Positions 55,349 through 64,000 of a stretch of 64,000 bases of DNA are shown here, piece after piece (position 1 is the stretch's first letter; each line of letters opens with the position of its first letter). Source of the DNA: Vitreimonas flagellata (GTDB lineage: Bacteria; Pseudomonadota; Alphaproteobacteria; Caulobacterales; Aquidulcibacteraceae); NCBI RefSeq assembly GCF_004634425.1, contig NZ_SBJL01000002.1, forward strand, positions 496,001 to 560,000, given 5' to 3'. The translations under genes were made by a program, and so were the position numbers. The notes under the pieces are model-generated. The model searched no databases. It saw nothing but the letters and a program-made list of their open reading frames with translations, and was not told where the DNA came from.

Positions 55349-56335
55349 TTAAGCTGAAAGGCCGCCCGCGAGCGCACCAATCGCTTCGCGCGCCACTTCG
55401 CTCACACCGGCGCGCCAGCGTGTCGGGTCGGCGGTCATGGTGTAACGCCGCGTCGAGTTCGTGCCGACGCCGCCCAGCACGCCAATGACGTTGGCCGCCG
55501 TCTCAGCGGCGCGCTGACCGCCGGTCGTGGAATCCGCGAACACGCCGAAATCGCCGCCGATGCCGATCGGGTCTTCCAGGGCGACCGTCCCCTGACGGCC
55601 ATTGCCGGCCGCGAACACGTTGAGCTGTGTCAATTCTGGCCAAGCGCCGAGACTCGAGTTCACCTCAACCGCCGACATATTGCGATGCCAGCCGCCGTAG
55701 CTTTCCGCATTGGCGAAATCGAGCATCAGCATGCACCCCAGCACAGCCTGATTGTTGGCGCGCGCAAAATTCTGCGCGCCCATGCTGGCCTGAACGGCGC
55801 TCGCATTGCCGCTCATGCCGCCGCCAGTGATCATACCGAGCCATTCGCGCATGACGATGGCGCCGCCGCCAAGTTGGCTTGGCCCAAAAATGCGCACCTT
55901 GCCGCGATCGTCACGCCCATAAACAAGATCGCGCTCTTCGGTTTCGACCGGACGAACGCGCGTCCCGAACGCATCAAGCAGCGGCTGGCGATCGCCAAGC
56001 GTCACGCCGCCTGCGCCCATCCGCTCAACAAAGATGTCATAGGCCGCATCGGTCGCGGCCTGAAAATCCGCATCGGTCAACCCCTCCAACGCGCTGCGCG
56101 CGGTGGAACGGCCACCGAACCCTGAGCCGAGCAAGCCGCCGCCCGCGCGCGCGCGGTCGGTGCGGTTGGTGACAAAGCCGATCGCGAAGGACGCCACCAC
56201 AGCTTGGCTTACGCCGCGCAATGCGGCCGCGTTCGACACTTCGACCGCTGGCGCGGCTGTTTGCGCCCACGCAGGCAAACCGGCGCTGGCGGCCGCAGCG
56301 GCGGTAAGCGTCAAGAGATGACGACGATCAATCAT
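55349..56335 (-). CDS. Exported protein of unknown function
   Basis: A 328-residue protein with a signal peptide (cleavage probably AWA-QT; ATG at 56333-56335). The mature part alternates Gly/Ala-rich segments (GGGLLGSGFGGRS, GGGAIVMREWLGMITGGG) with segments such as SMGAQNFARANNQAVLGCML. No catalytic motif is evident. I do not recognise the family. It is convergent with the M49-like gene (stops about 20 bases apart) and divergent from the acyl-CoA ligase gene. Confidence 0.7.
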   Translation of the reverse strand: MIDRRHLLTLTAAAAASAGLPAWAQTAAPAVEVSNAAALRGVSQAVVASFAIGFVTNRTDRARAGGGLLGSGFGGRSTARSALEGLTDADFQAATDAAYDIFVERMGAGGVTLGDRQPLLDAFGTRVRPVETEERDLVYGRDDRGKVRIFGPSQLGGGAIVMREWLGMITGGGMSGNASAVQASMGAQNFARANNQAVLGCMLMLDFANAESYGGWHRNMSAVEVNSSLGAWPELTQLNVFAAGNGRQGTVALEDPIGIGGDFGVFADSTTGGQRAAETAANVIGVLGGVGTNSTRRYTMTADPTRWRAGVSEVAREAIGALAGGLSA

Positions 56336-56457
56336 TAGGCTAGCTCCTTTGTCCCAAGGGAGACGCCTGCACGCGACCGCGCGCGCTGCGCACCCCCACT
56401 TGTGGGACCGAACCACGCGCCGACGCCGGTCCATTCGCGAAATGAAACGAGGCCCCT

Positions 56458-57987
56458 TTGTCCGAAGACTTCCGCACTCTTTCCGACATGATCGCCGCGC
56501 ACGCGGCGGAGCGCCCTGACGGGGCGGCGCTGATCCAAGACGAGCGGCAGGTCTCCTATCGCGAGCTGGACGCGCTGATGGATGGCGTCGCGGCGGCGCT
56601 GCAGCGTGATGGTGTGAAGCCAGGCGCCAGTATCGCCATCTGCGCGATGACGTCGATCGAGTATGCGGCGCTTTTTGTTGGCGCTTTGCGCGCGGGCGTG
56701 GCTGTGGCGCCGATCGCGCCGTCGTCCACGCCGGACAGCATCGTCGGCATGGTCGACGATTCCGGCGCGCCGCTCTTCTTCGTGGACGCGGAGGTGGCGG
56801 AGACGTTGGCGGGCGTGAAGGATCAGATCAAAGCGAAAATCGTCGCGCTGGATGGCGGCGCGCATGGTCAGGCTTTCGCCGATTGGTTGGCGCCCGCGGG
56901 CGTGAAGCCCGCGCCGGTCGCGATCGATCCGAAGATGCCGTTCAATATCATCTATTCGTCGGGCACGACGGGCGCGCCCAAGGGCATCGTGCAGAGCCAC
57001 GGCATGCGCTTCGGCCATATCGCCCGCGCGCAAGCGATGGGTTATGGACCGCAAGCGGTGTCGCTGCTGTCAACGCCGCTCTATTCGAACACCACGCTTG
57101 TCGCCTTCTTCCCGACGCTGGGCCTCGGCGGCACGGTTGTTCTGATGAAGAAATTCGACGCCGCGAAATATCTGGAGATCGCGCAGCGCCGCCGCGTGAC
57201 GCACACCATGCTGGTGCCGGTGCAATATTCGCGTCTGATGGCGCGGCCGGATTTTGACTCGTTCGATCTCTCCAGCTTCGTGATGAAATTCTGCACCTCG
57301 GCCCCCTTCTCAGCAGCTTTGAAAGCGGACGTGCTGAAGCGCTGGCCGGGTGGGCTCGTCGAATATTTCGGCATGACCGAGGGCGGCGGCACCTGCATGC
57401 TCGTCGCGCATGCCTATCCAGACAAGCTGCACACGGTCGGCCAGCCGGCGCCGGGCCACGATATTCGCATCATCGATGAGGATGGCCGGGAGCTGCCCCG
57501 CGGCGGGGTGGGCGAGATCGTCGGCCATTCGGAGCTGACGATGAACGGCTATCACAATCGCCCAGACCAGACGTCGGCGGCGATCTGGATATCGCCGGAC
57601 GGCAAACGCTTCGTGCGCACCGGCGATGTCGGCCGCTTTGATGCGGACGGCTTCCTCGAACTCATGGACCGCAAGAAGGACATGATCATTTCCGGCGGCT
57701 TCAACATCTATCCGAGCGACATCGAAGCCATCGTGCGCCAGCACCCGGATGTGGCGGATGTCGCCGTGGTCGGCGCACCGTCGGCGGAATGGGGCGAGAC
57801 GCCGGTGGCGTTCATCGTCTCGCGCGGCGCTGCGGCCGAGGACATTCGCGCTTTCGCCAATGCACGCTTGGGCAAGACGCAGCGCATCGCCGAGGCGATC
57901 CTGATCGATGAGCTGCCGCGCAGCCATATCGGCAAGATTCTCAAGCGCGAATTGCGAGATCAGTACGTCGCGGGGCGCCCCGGCTAG
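56458..57987 (+). CDS. AMP-forming acyl-CoA ligase family protein
   Basis: A 509-residue adenylate-forming enzyme: IYSSGTTGAPKGIV (P-loop), YFGMTEGGG, RTGDVGRFDADGFLEL, and SHIGKILKREL with the catalytic Lys. It is typical of fatty-acid or aromatic acyl-CoA synthetases; the acid is not predictable. The start is a TTG at 56458 with GAGG 8 bases upstream; no in-frame ATG is near. It stands apart from the ACP cassette and is followed after 34 bases by the RNase D-like gene. Confidence 0.9.
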   Translation: MSEDFRTLSDMIAAHAAERPDGAALIQDERQVSYRELDALMDGVAAALQRDGVKPGASIAICAMTSIEYAALFVGALRAGVAVAPIAPSSTPDSIVGMVDDSGAPLFFVDAEVAETLAGVKDQIKAKIVALDGGAHGQAFADWLAPAGVKPAPVAIDPKMPFNIIYSSGTTGAPKGIVQSHGMRFGHIARAQAMGYGPQAVSLLSTPLYSNTTLVAFFPTLGLGGTVVLMKKFDAAKYLEIAQRRRVTHTMLVPVQYSRLMARPDFDSFDLSSFVMKFCTSAPFSAALKADVLKRWPGGLVEYFGMTEGGGTCMLVAHAYPDKLHTVGQPAPGHDIRIIDEDGRELPRGGVGEIVGHSELTMNGYHNRPDQTSAAIWISPDGKRFVRTGDVGRFDADGFLELMDRKKDMIISGGFNIYPSDIEAIVRQHPDVADVAVVGAPSAEWGETPVAFIVSRGAAAEDIRAFANARLGKTQRIAEAILIDELPRSHIGKILKRELRDQYVAGRPG

Positions 57988-58021
57988 CGCCTGGGGACAA
58001 ATTGCACTAAGCCCCTGGCCG

Positions 58022-58675
58022 ATGACACGTAAGCTTTCCCTGACCGTCGATGGCAAGAATATCTCGGTCTATCTGCACAAGGGCGACCTGCCCGACACCG
58101 TTACGTTCAACGGCGCGGTCGCCGTTGACAGCGAGACCTTGGGCCTGTCGCTGATCCGCGACCCGCTTTGCCTCGTGCAAATCTCGGATGGCGGCGGCGA
58201 AGCGCACCTCGTGCAGCTCGACCGCACCAGCTACAACGCGCCAAATCTGAAGCGCGTGCTGACCGATCCGGCGCATCTGAAGCTCTTCCATTTCGCGCGC
58301 TTCGACATCGCCATGTTCATGCGCGATTTGAGCATCATCACCGCGCCGCTCTATTGCACCAAGATCGCTTCGAAGCTGGTGCGCACCTACACGGATCGTC
58401 ACGGCCTCAAGGATCTCACCAAGGAAATCCTCGGTCGCGACATTTCCAAGGATCAGCAATCGAGCGATTGGGGTGCGCCGGAATTGAGCGACGCTCAGCT
58501 TGCGTATGCAGCGTCTGACGTGTTGCACCTGCATGCGCTGAAGGAAAAGCTCGACGCGATGCTGGCGCGCGAAGGCCGCACCGAGATCGCGCAATCCTGC
58601 TTCGATTTCCTGCCGACGCGCGCAGCGCTTGATCTGGCGGGCTGGGAAGAAACGGACATCTTCGCGCACTCATGA
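58022..58675 (+). CDS. rnd: RNase D-like 3'-5' exonuclease
   Basis: A 217-residue DEDDy exonuclease. The acidic residues are visible in VAVDSETLGLS (Asp, Glu), FHFARFDIAMF (Asp) and YAASDVLHLHAL (Tyr, Asp). Enterobacterial RNase D is about 375 residues with HRDC domains; this protein consists of the nuclease domain only, which is common in alphaproteobacteria. Start ATG at 58022. It would trim tRNA or other RNA 3' ends. Confidence 0.9.
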   Translation: MTRKLSLTVDGKNISVYLHKGDLPDTVTFNGAVAVDSETLGLSLIRDPLCLVQISDGGGEAHLVQLDRTSYNAPNLKRVLTDPAHLKLFHFARFDIAMFMRDLSIITAPLYCTKIASKLVRTYTDRHGLKDLTKEILGRDISKDQQSSDWGAPELSDAQLAYAASDVLHLHALKEKLDAMLAREGRTEIAQSCFDFLPTRAALDLAGWEETDIFAHS

Positions 58676-58798
58676 GGCGTCGCGGCACCGCTGTGAGCAG
58701 TATTTGATCGCGTCCCAGTCGCGGGCCCATTTCTTTCGCCATGAGAACGGTCGGCCGCAGGTTGCGCAGGTCTTTTGCGGCAGATTAGCCTTGTCCAT
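58670..58798 (-). CDS. DUF2256 family small zinc-ribbon protein
   Basis: A 42-residue protein from the ATG at 58796-58798 (a longer version reaching 58873 is possible). Two cysteine pairs, KTCATCGRPF and IKYCSQRC, with the WRKKWARDWD between them, are the DUF2256 signature. The family is often encoded beside a photolyase/cryptochrome, as here: the photolyase gene starts about 80 bases away in the other direction. It may help the DNA-repair partner; this is inferred from the association. Confidence 0.85.
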   Translation of the reverse strand: MDKANLPQKTCATCGRPFSWRKKWARDWDAIKYCSQRCRDAS

Positions 58799-58878
58799 GC
58801 GCTTTCCGTTGGCGTTCTTGACCACTTGCTTCGCCTCGTCGCGCCGATCCGTAAAGGCGATACGCGCGTACATGCTCC

Positions 58879-60399
58879 GTGGTTCAGACGCTGCGGCTTC
58901 TCCTTGGCGATCAATTGTCTTCGCGCATGTCTTCGCTGCGCGACCTCGATCCTGCGCGCGATGTCGTCATGCTGGCCGAGGTGGCGGCGGAGGCAACCTA
59001 TGTGCGCCATCACAAGAAGAAAATCGCTTTTCTGTTCGCGGCCATGCGCGCGTTCGCGGCTGACCTCGACGCGCGTGGCGTGCGCGTGCGTTACGTTAAG
59101 CTGGACGATCCGGACAATGCCGGCAGCCTGGAGGCTGAACTCGCGCGCGCCGTGAAGACGCTTCGGCCGCGCGAGATCGTGCTGACGGAGCCGGGCGAGC
59201 ATCGCTTGGCGGGCGCGATGGCGGATTGGGAACTCGGCGTGCCTGTCGAGGTGCGTGAGGATACGCGCTTTCTTTGTCCGCACGCTGCGTTTCACACCTG
59301 GGCGCAAGGGCGGCGCCAATTGCGGATGGAATATTTCTATCGCGAGATGCGCGTCGCGCATGGTTTGCTTCTGGACGAGGGCAAACCTACGGGCGGGCGC
59401 TGGAATTTCGACGCGGAGAATCGCAAGCCTGCGCGCGCCGATTTCTTCATGCCGCAACCGCCGCGCTTTGAGCCTGACGCGCGCACGCGCGACGTGCTCA
59501 ATCTGGTCGCGCACCGCTTTCCGGATCATTTTGGCGATTTGGAGCCGTTTTGGTTTGGCGTGACGCATGAGCACGCCGAACAAGCGTTCGCGCATTTCCT
59601 GCGCGAGGCGTTGCCGCGCTTTGGCGATTATCAAGACGCGATGCTGGTGGGCGAGCCCTTCCTCTATCATGCCGTGATCTCGATGTATCTCAATGCGGGA
59701 CTGCTCGATCCGCTCGATGTCTGCCGTCGCGCTGAAGCCGAATATCGCGCTGGCCGCGCGCCGCTGAATTGCGTCGAAGGCTTCATTCGTCAGGTCTTGG
59801 GATGGCGCGAGTACGTGCGCGGCATCTATTGGCTGCATGGACCAAACTATGTTCACGAAAACGCGCTCGGTGCTGCGCGCGATCTGCCCTGGTTCTATTG
59901 GAGTGGCGATACCGAGATGGCGTGCCTCAGCGCCGCCATCGGGCAAACCAAGCGCGAAGCCTACGCGCATCACATTCAACGCTTGATGGTGACGGGCAAT
60001 TTCGCGCTGTTGGCGGGGATCGATCCACACCAGGTTCACGAATGGTATCTCGCGGTCTATGCCGACGCTTACGAATGGGTCGAGGCGCCCAACACGATCG
60101 GCATGAGCCAATTTGCGGACGGCGGCACGCTGGCGTCCAAGCCCTACGCCGCGAGCGGCGCCTACATCGATCGGATGTCCGATTATTGCGGACACTGCGT
60201 CTATGACGTGAAGCAGAAGAACGGGCCGCAGGCGTGCCCGTTCAATTACCTCTATTGGGATTTCTTGGCGCGCAACCGAACGACGCTCGCCAACAATCCG
60301 CGCGTGGCGCCGATGTATCGCACGCTGGATCGCTTGAGCGAAGAGCGCCGCGCAGAGATCGCGCGCGATGCGGCGGAGTTTCTCGCGCAGCTGAAATGA
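58879..60399 (+). CDS. phrB: Fe-S type photolyase/cryptochrome (prokaryotic 6-4 photolyase group)
   Basis: A 506-residue flavoprotein. The N-terminal antenna-like domain (LRLLLGDQLSSRM) is followed by the FAD helical domain. Four cysteines match the 4Fe-4S set of the FeS-BCP group: one in TEMACLSAAIG and three in YCGHCVYDVKQKNGPQACPFN. These repair UV-made (6-4) photoproducts with light, or act as photoreceptors. The start is a GTG at 58879; no ATG is suitable. It faces the DUF2256 gene. Confidence 0.93.
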   Translation: MVQTLRLLLGDQLSSRMSSLRDLDPARDVVMLAEVAAEATYVRHHKKKIAFLFAAMRAFAADLDARGVRVRYVKLDDPDNAGSLEAELARAVKTLRPREIVLTEPGEHRLAGAMADWELGVPVEVREDTRFLCPHAAFHTWAQGRRQLRMEYFYREMRVAHGLLLDEGKPTGGRWNFDAENRKPARADFFMPQPPRFEPDARTRDVLNLVAHRFPDHFGDLEPFWFGVTHEHAEQAFAHFLREALPRFGDYQDAMLVGEPFLYHAVISMYLNAGLLDPLDVCRRAEAEYRAGRAPLNCVEGFIRQVLGWREYVRGIYWLHGPNYVHENALGAARDLPWFYWSGDTEMACLSAAIGQTKREAYAHHIQRLMVTGNFALLAGIDPHQVHEWYLAVYADAYEWVEAPNTIGMSQFADGGTLASKPYAASGAYIDRMSDYCGHCVYDVKQKNGPQACPFNYLYWDFLARNRTTLANNPRVAPMYRTLDRLSEERRAEIARDAAEFLAQLK

Positions 60400-60409
60400 T
60401 GCGCCCGGC

Positions 60410-61417
60410 CTAAACCTTCACCACGTCCTGCTCGATGCGGCCGAAGATGGAATGGCCCTTGGCATCGCGCATTTCGATTTCGACGCGGTCGCCGTGCTTC
60501 AAGAAGCTGGTGCTTGGTTTGCCGGATTGGATCGTCTCGATCATGCGTTGCTCGGCGATGCAGGAATAGCCGCGTCCGCCTTCGCTGACCGGTTTACCTG
60601 GGCCGCCGTCTTCACCGCGATTTGAAACTGTGCCCGAACCGATGATCGTGCCGGCGGCGAGATCGCGGGTCTTTGCAGCGTGCGCGATGAGTTGGCCGAA
60701 ATCGAAAGTCATGTCTTCGCCGGCGTCGGCGGCGCCGAAGGCTTTGCCGTTCAGGCTGACATGCATCGGAAGATGCAATTTGCCGTCGCGCCAAGCATCG
60801 CCCAGCGCATCCGGCGTCACGGCGACGGGCGAGAACGCGGACGAAGGCTTCGATTGGAAGAAGCCGAAACCCTTCTCCAATTCGGCCGGGATAAGGTTGC
60901 GTAGGCTCACATCGTTGACGAGCATAACGAGGCGGATACGCTTGCGGGCTTCGTCAGCGCTGATGCCGGCTTCGCAATCGTCGACGACAACCGCCACCTC
61001 CGCTTCGAAATCGCAGCCCCAAGCTTCATCTTTCAGTGGAATGGAATCGCGCGGGCCGAGGAATGCGTCGCTGCCGCCTTGATACATCAGCGGATCGCTC
61101 CAGAACGCGTCCGGCATCTTGGCGCCGCGTGCTTGGCGCACGAGTGCGACGTGGTTCACATAGGCTGAGCCATCGGCCCATTGATACGCGCGCGGCAATG
61201 GCGACGCAGCTTCGCGTTCGTGGAAGCGTTCGCGCAGGATCGTACCCGCATTGACGCCTTCAGCGACCGCACGCAGACGCGGTTCGGCGTGCGTCCAATC
61301 ATCAAGTGCTGCCTGCAGCGTCGGCACTTCGGGGCCGGCGTGCGCGTACCAAGCCAGATCATCTGAGACGACAACCAGCTTGCCGTCGCGGCCGTGCCGG
61401 AGCGATGCAAGTTTCAT
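60410..61417 (-). CDS. fahA: Fumarylacetoacetase family hydrolase
   Basis: A 335-residue enzyme of the FAH family: metal-binding acidic residues in CDFEAEVAVVVDD, the ATG at 61415-61417, and typical segments (SGTVSNRGEDGGPGK). It cleaves fumarylacetoacetate to fumarate and acetoacetate, the last step of tyrosine breakdown. It overlaps maiA by 4 bases, and the hppD gene is nearby, which supports this role. Confidence 0.93.
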   Translation of the reverse strand: MKLASLRHGRDGKLVVVSDDLAWYAHAGPEVPTLQAALDDWTHAEPRLRAVAEGVNAGTILRERFHEREAASPLPRAYQWADGSAYVNHVALVRQARGAKMPDAFWSDPLMYQGGSDAFLGPRDSIPLKDEAWGCDFEAEVAVVVDDCEAGISADEARKRIRLVMLVNDVSLRNLIPAELEKGFGFFQSKPSSAFSPVAVTPDALGDAWRDGKLHLPMHVSLNGKAFGAADAGEDMTFDFGQLIAHAAKTRDLAAGTIIGSGTVSNRGEDGGPGKPVSEGGRGYSCIAEQRMIETIQSGKPSTSFLKHGDRVEIEMRDAKGHSIFGRIEQDVVKV

Positions 61418-62064
61418 GATTTCACCGCGTCCTTCTGATTTTCCGGCGCCGCCTTGATGAAAGCGGGATGCTTACGCGCATTTTCGTCCCACGCGACGAG
61501 ACACGGGAATGGCGACAGATCGGTCTTGAAGCGGCGCGCATTGGCCATTTGAGGCACGAGGAGAATGTCCGCGAGCGTGGGCGCATCGCCGAACACAAAA
61601 GCGGTTTGAGCGCGTTGTTCAGCCTGATGCTCAAGAGCTGCGAAGCCGAGCTTGATCCAGTGGCGATACCATTCGCCGACGTGCTCTTCGCTGGCGCTGA
61701 ATTCGAGTTTGATGCGTGTGAGCACGCTGGTGTTGTTGAGCGGATGGATATCCGCGGCGATGGTGAGCGCAAAGGCGCGCACTTGCGCAGCGAGCCACGG
61801 ATCGGCGGGCACGAAGCGCGGGTCGGGATGGGTTTGATCGAGCCATTCGAGAATGGCGACGGATTGCGTAAGCAAACCCTGCGGCGTGTCGAGCGCGGGC
61901 ACGCGCATCTGCGGGTTCTTGGAACGGTACGGCTCGCGCATCTGCTCGTCCGTGCCCGGCATGATGTTCACCGGGATGCTCTCGTAATCCAGGCCCTTCA
62001 GATTGAGCCCGATGCGGACCCGATACGCGGCGGATGATCGCCAATAATCGTAGAGCTTCAGCAT
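61414..62064 (-). CDS. maiA: Maleylacetoacetate isomerase (zeta-class GST)
   Basis: A 216-residue GST-fold enzyme with the zeta signature SSAAYRVRIGLNLKG near the N-terminus and a C-terminal helical domain. It isomerises maleylacetoacetate to fumarylacetoacetate for fahA. Start is the ATG at 62062-62064; the TTG two codons earlier is unlikely. Confidence 0.94.
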   Translation of the reverse strand: MLKLYDYWRSSAAYRVRIGLNLKGLDYESIPVNIMPGTDEQMREPYRSKNPQMRVPALDTPQGLLTQSVAILEWLDQTHPDPRFVPADPWLAAQVRAFALTIAADIHPLNNTSVLTRIKLEFSASEEHVGEWYRHWIKLGFAALEHQAEQRAQTAFVFGDAPTLADILLVPQMANARRFKTDLSPFPCLVAWDENARKHPAFIKAAPENQKDAVKS

Positions 62065-62102
62065 ACGCAAACCCTAGCGCGACGGCGGGCCGCCGTCATG
62101 CG

Positions 62103-62669
62103 CTATTCGCCGAGCCGCGCTTTCGCGGCGTGTTCGGCGCGGGCTTTTTCGTGGAGCCAAGCGGCATGCTGCGGCGCCTTCTTGGTACGGCTCCATTCTT
62201 CGAGCATGTCGGGCGCCACGCGCTTCAGCTCCGCCAATTCTTCCGGCGTGCCGGTGTCAGCGGTCAGTTCCAAGCGATGGCCGTTGGGATCGAAGAAATA
62301 GATTGATTTGAAAATGCCGTGATCCGTGGGCCCGAGCACGTCGAGCCCCTTGGCTTCCGCGCGCACCTTCGCCGCCAGCAATTCGTCCATGCTGTTCACG
62401 CGAAACGCGATGTGCTGCACCCACGCCGGCGTATTCACATCGCGGCCCATCTCTTTTTGCTGCGGCAGTTCGAAGAAGGCCAGCACGTTGCCGTTCCCGG
62501 CGTCGAGGAAGATGTGCATGTACGGATCATACTCGCCCGTGGACGGCACGTGATCTTCGGCGAACGCGGTCGTGTAATCCATGTCGAAGACGTCGCGATA
62601 GAATTCGACCGTCTGCTTAGCGTCTTTGCAGCGATAAGCCACGTGATGGATGCCGTTGGTTATCGCCAT
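62103..62669 (-). CDS. VOC family (glyoxalase/dioxygenase-like) protein
   Basis: A 188-residue protein: one full VOC module (HHVAYRCKDAKQTVEFYRDV, HIFLDAGNGNVLAFFEL, HIAFRVNSMDELLAAK, FFDPNGHRLELT) with an added helical tail of about 45 residues. VOC proteins are metal-dependent dioxygenases, isomerases or binding proteins. It lies between maiA and the asparaginase-like gene, so it may act in aromatic catabolism. Start ATG at 62667-62669. Confidence 0.85.
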   Translation of the reverse strand: MAITNGIHHVAYRCKDAKQTVEFYRDVFDMDYTTAFAEDHVPSTGEYDPYMHIFLDAGNGNVLAFFELPQQKEMGRDVNTPAWVQHIAFRVNSMDELLAAKVRAEAKGLDVLGPTDHGIFKSIYFFDPNGHRLELTADTGTPEELAELKRVAPDMLEEWSRTKKAPQHAAWLHEKARAEHAAKARLGE

Positions 62670-62673
62670 GAGC

Positions 62674-63726
62674 TTATTCCTCGTCTGCGAATATTTGGAC
62701 GACCGGCGTTCCACCCGCCTGAAGCGAAGCGCGGTACATGCCTGGCGTGTTCATCGCCCAGGCGGGGCGGCCTTCGCCATCAAGCACGATAACGCCGCCA
62801 TCGCCGGCCACGCCGCGCGCGTTGGTGAGTGCGCCGACTTCCGCGATGACGCGATCGGCGGCTTGCTGGGCGCTCTCACCGTTGAATTGCATGCGTGCGC
62901 AGATATCACGGGCGACGCCGATGCGAATGAAGAACTCGCCCGTGCCGGTGGCGCTGACGCCGCACACGTTATTCTGTGCGTATGTGCCGGCGCCAATGAT
63001 CGGCGCATCACCGACGCGGCCCCAGCGTTTGCCGGTGGTGCCGCCCGTCGAGGTGCCGGCTGCGATGTCGCCCCGCGTATCAAGCGCCACGACGCCGACC
63101 GTGCCGAATTGGTGATCGTCTGGCCACGTCGCGCGCGCCTCGCGCTGTGGCGCACCGGTTGGGCGTTGCGGGATTGGCAAATTGTTGAGCTGCAGATTTT
63201 GCTCAAGCTGCTGCCAGCGACGCTCGGTGAAGAAAAAGGACGGATCGACCTGTTCGAGATTTTGCGTGCGCGCGAACGCTTCGGCCCCCTCGCCGATCAA
63301 CATAACGTGCGGGCTATCCTCCATCACCGCACGCGCCGCACTGATCGGATGGCGCGTGCGCGTGAGACCCGCGACGGCGCCTGCGGCGCGCGTGCGGCCG
63401 TCCATGATCGAGGCGTCGAGTTCATTACGGCCTTCGGCGGTGAAGACCGCGCCGCGGCCGGCGTTGAACAATGGATCGTCTTCCATTTCCTGGATGACAG
63501 CTTCGACGGCATCGAGCGATGAGCCGCCACGTTCCAGAATAGCGCCGCCCGTATCCAGCGCACGCTGCATGGCGGCGCGGTATTGAGCTTCGACGTCCGG
63601 CATCAGATTGGCGCGCTCGATCACGCCCGCCCCGCCGTGCACAACGATGGACCAGCGTGGCGCAGGTTCTGCCCCGGTGGCGCAGGCGGCGAGCGCGAGC
63701 AATGCGAGCGCAAGAAGAGCGCGCAT
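62674..63726 (-). CDS. Isoaspartyl peptidase/asparaginase-like Ntn hydrolase, lipoprotein
   Basis: A 350-residue Ntn-hydrolase with a lipoprotein signal (LAACA). The catalytic Thr209 is in HQFGTVGVVALD, where the proenzyme cleaves itself. VVHGGAG near the start and GAGTYAQNNVCGVSATGTGE near the end are family motifs. It hydrolyses isoaspartyl dipeptides or asparagine. Its start overlaps the hppD stop by one base, so it is co-translated with tyrosine-catabolism genes despite the different substrate. Confidence 0.93.
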   Translation of the reverse strand: MRALLALALLALAACATGAEPAPRWSIVVHGGAGVIERANLMPDVEAQYRAAMQRALDTGGAILERGGSSLDAVEAVIQEMEDDPLFNAGRGAVFTAEGRNELDASIMDGRTRAAGAVAGLTRTRHPISAARAVMEDSPHVMLIGEGAEAFARTQNLEQVDPSFFFTERRWQQLEQNLQLNNLPIPQRPTGAPQREARATWPDDHQFGTVGVVALDTRGDIAAGTSTGGTTGKRWGRVGDAPIIGAGTYAQNNVCGVSATGTGEFFIRIGVARDICARMQFNGESAQQAADRVIAEVGALTNARGVAGDGGVIVLDGEGRPAWAMNTPGMYRASLQAGGTPVVQIFADEE

Positions 63727-64000
63727 CAGCTGGCCTTCAACACGCCACGGCGGATTTGGTCGAGTTCGATGGACTCGAACAGCGCTTTGAAATTGCCCTC
63801 GCCGAAGCCTTCATTGCCCTTGCGTTGGATGAACTCAAAGAAGATCGGGCCTATCGCGTCTTTGCCGAAAATCTGCAGCAACAAGCCTTGGCCTTCGCTG
63901 GGCGCACCGTCGATCAGGATGCGGCGCTTGCGCAATTCTTCAACTGGCTCGCCGTGGCCCGGCAGGCGTTTGTCGATGAGGTCGAAATAGGCCTCAATGG
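63726..64000 (-). CDS. hppD: 4-hydroxyphenylpyruvate dioxygenase (3' part, runs off the window)
   Basis: About 91 C-terminal residues of HPPD. The family end is clear: [20 protein letters not shown], then [20 protein letters not shown] and RRGVLKAS. The frame stays open to base 64000. HPPD turns 4-hydroxyphenylpyruvate to homogentisate. It heads the apparent operon with the asparaginase-like, VOC, maiA and fahA genes. Confidence 0.93.
   Translation of the reverse strand, partial: IEAYFDLIDKRLPGHGEPVEELRKRRILIDGAPSEGQGLLLQIFGKDAIGPIFFEFIQRKGNEGFGEGNFKALFESIELDQIRRGVLKAS

Overview
The window is about 64 kb of GC-rich chromosome, densely coded on both strands. It looks like an alphaproteobacterium close to Caulobacter or the Hyphomonadaceae. 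The reasons are a chemotaxis operon in the Caulobacter gene order, a Caulobacter-type TonB-dependent receptor, many Tat-like or lipoprotein hydrolases, and an APS-reductase type sulfate pathway. The taxonomic placement is inference; no rRNA is present. No insertion sequence, phage, CRISPR array or plasmid replication gene was seen.

Layout. (1) 1-9.4 kb: secreted hydrolases (DUF885 peptidase-like, pectate lyase, GH43), a large TonB-dependent receptor with its own terminator and sugar-type operator-like sites, and a secreted amidohydrolase. Together these look like a plant-polysaccharide utilisation locus. (2) 9.4-21.9 kb, minus strand: one long apparent operon, globin-coupled receptor - OprB-like porin - membrane receptor - cheX - cheY - cheA - cheW - cheR - cheB - cheY - cheD - cheU - cheY3 - cheE. 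(3) 22-32 kb: a Crp/Fnr regulator, then a tightly overlapping assimilatory sulfate operon on the minus strand (sulfite reductase, DUF934-CysH fusion, cysD, cysN, cobA, cysG, TauE-like exporter, fpr) with a LysR gene upstream. (4) 32.2-36.5 kb, minus strand: a carrier-protein cassette (PLP decarboxylase, AMP ligase, ACP, small secreted protein, acyltransferase-like protein) resembling the exosortase-A associated trio, but with no exosortase in view. (5) 36.8-40.1 kb: TetR regulator divergent from an SDR gene, an internally deleted alcohol-dehydrogenase-like remnant and a MATE pump. A perfect palindrome sits inside the promoter spacer. (6) 40.2-45.6 kb: tRNA-Ser(GGA), msrA, a response regulator with a tandem-PAS hybrid kinase, a membrane-anchored protein of unknown function, and a lipoprotein. 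(7) 45.7-53.4 kb: M3 peptidase, a run of small hypothetical or lipoprotein genes, a possible gene remnant beside a lower-GC ORF, lepA and tRNA-Leu(CAG). (8) 53.5-64 kb: an M49-like zinc peptidase, a periplasmic protein of unknown function, an acyl-CoA ligase, an RNase D-like exonuclease, DUF2256 plus an Fe-S photolyase, and tyrosine catabolism (fahA, maiA, VOC protein, asparaginase-like lipoprotein, 3' end of hppD running off the edge).

How the parts work together. The TonB receptor and porin would bring in oligosaccharides released by the secreted enzymes. The che operon would steer the cell using one receptor with a globin-like domain and one membrane receptor. The sulfate operon holds the activation, reduction, siroheme and electron-supply genes. 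The strongest candidate for an undescribed system is the ACP/ligase/decarboxylase/acyltransferase cassette at 32.2-36.5 kb, whose logic (amino acid loaded on a carrier protein, then decarboxylated) resembles BtrI/BtrJ/BtrK of butirosin biosynthesis.
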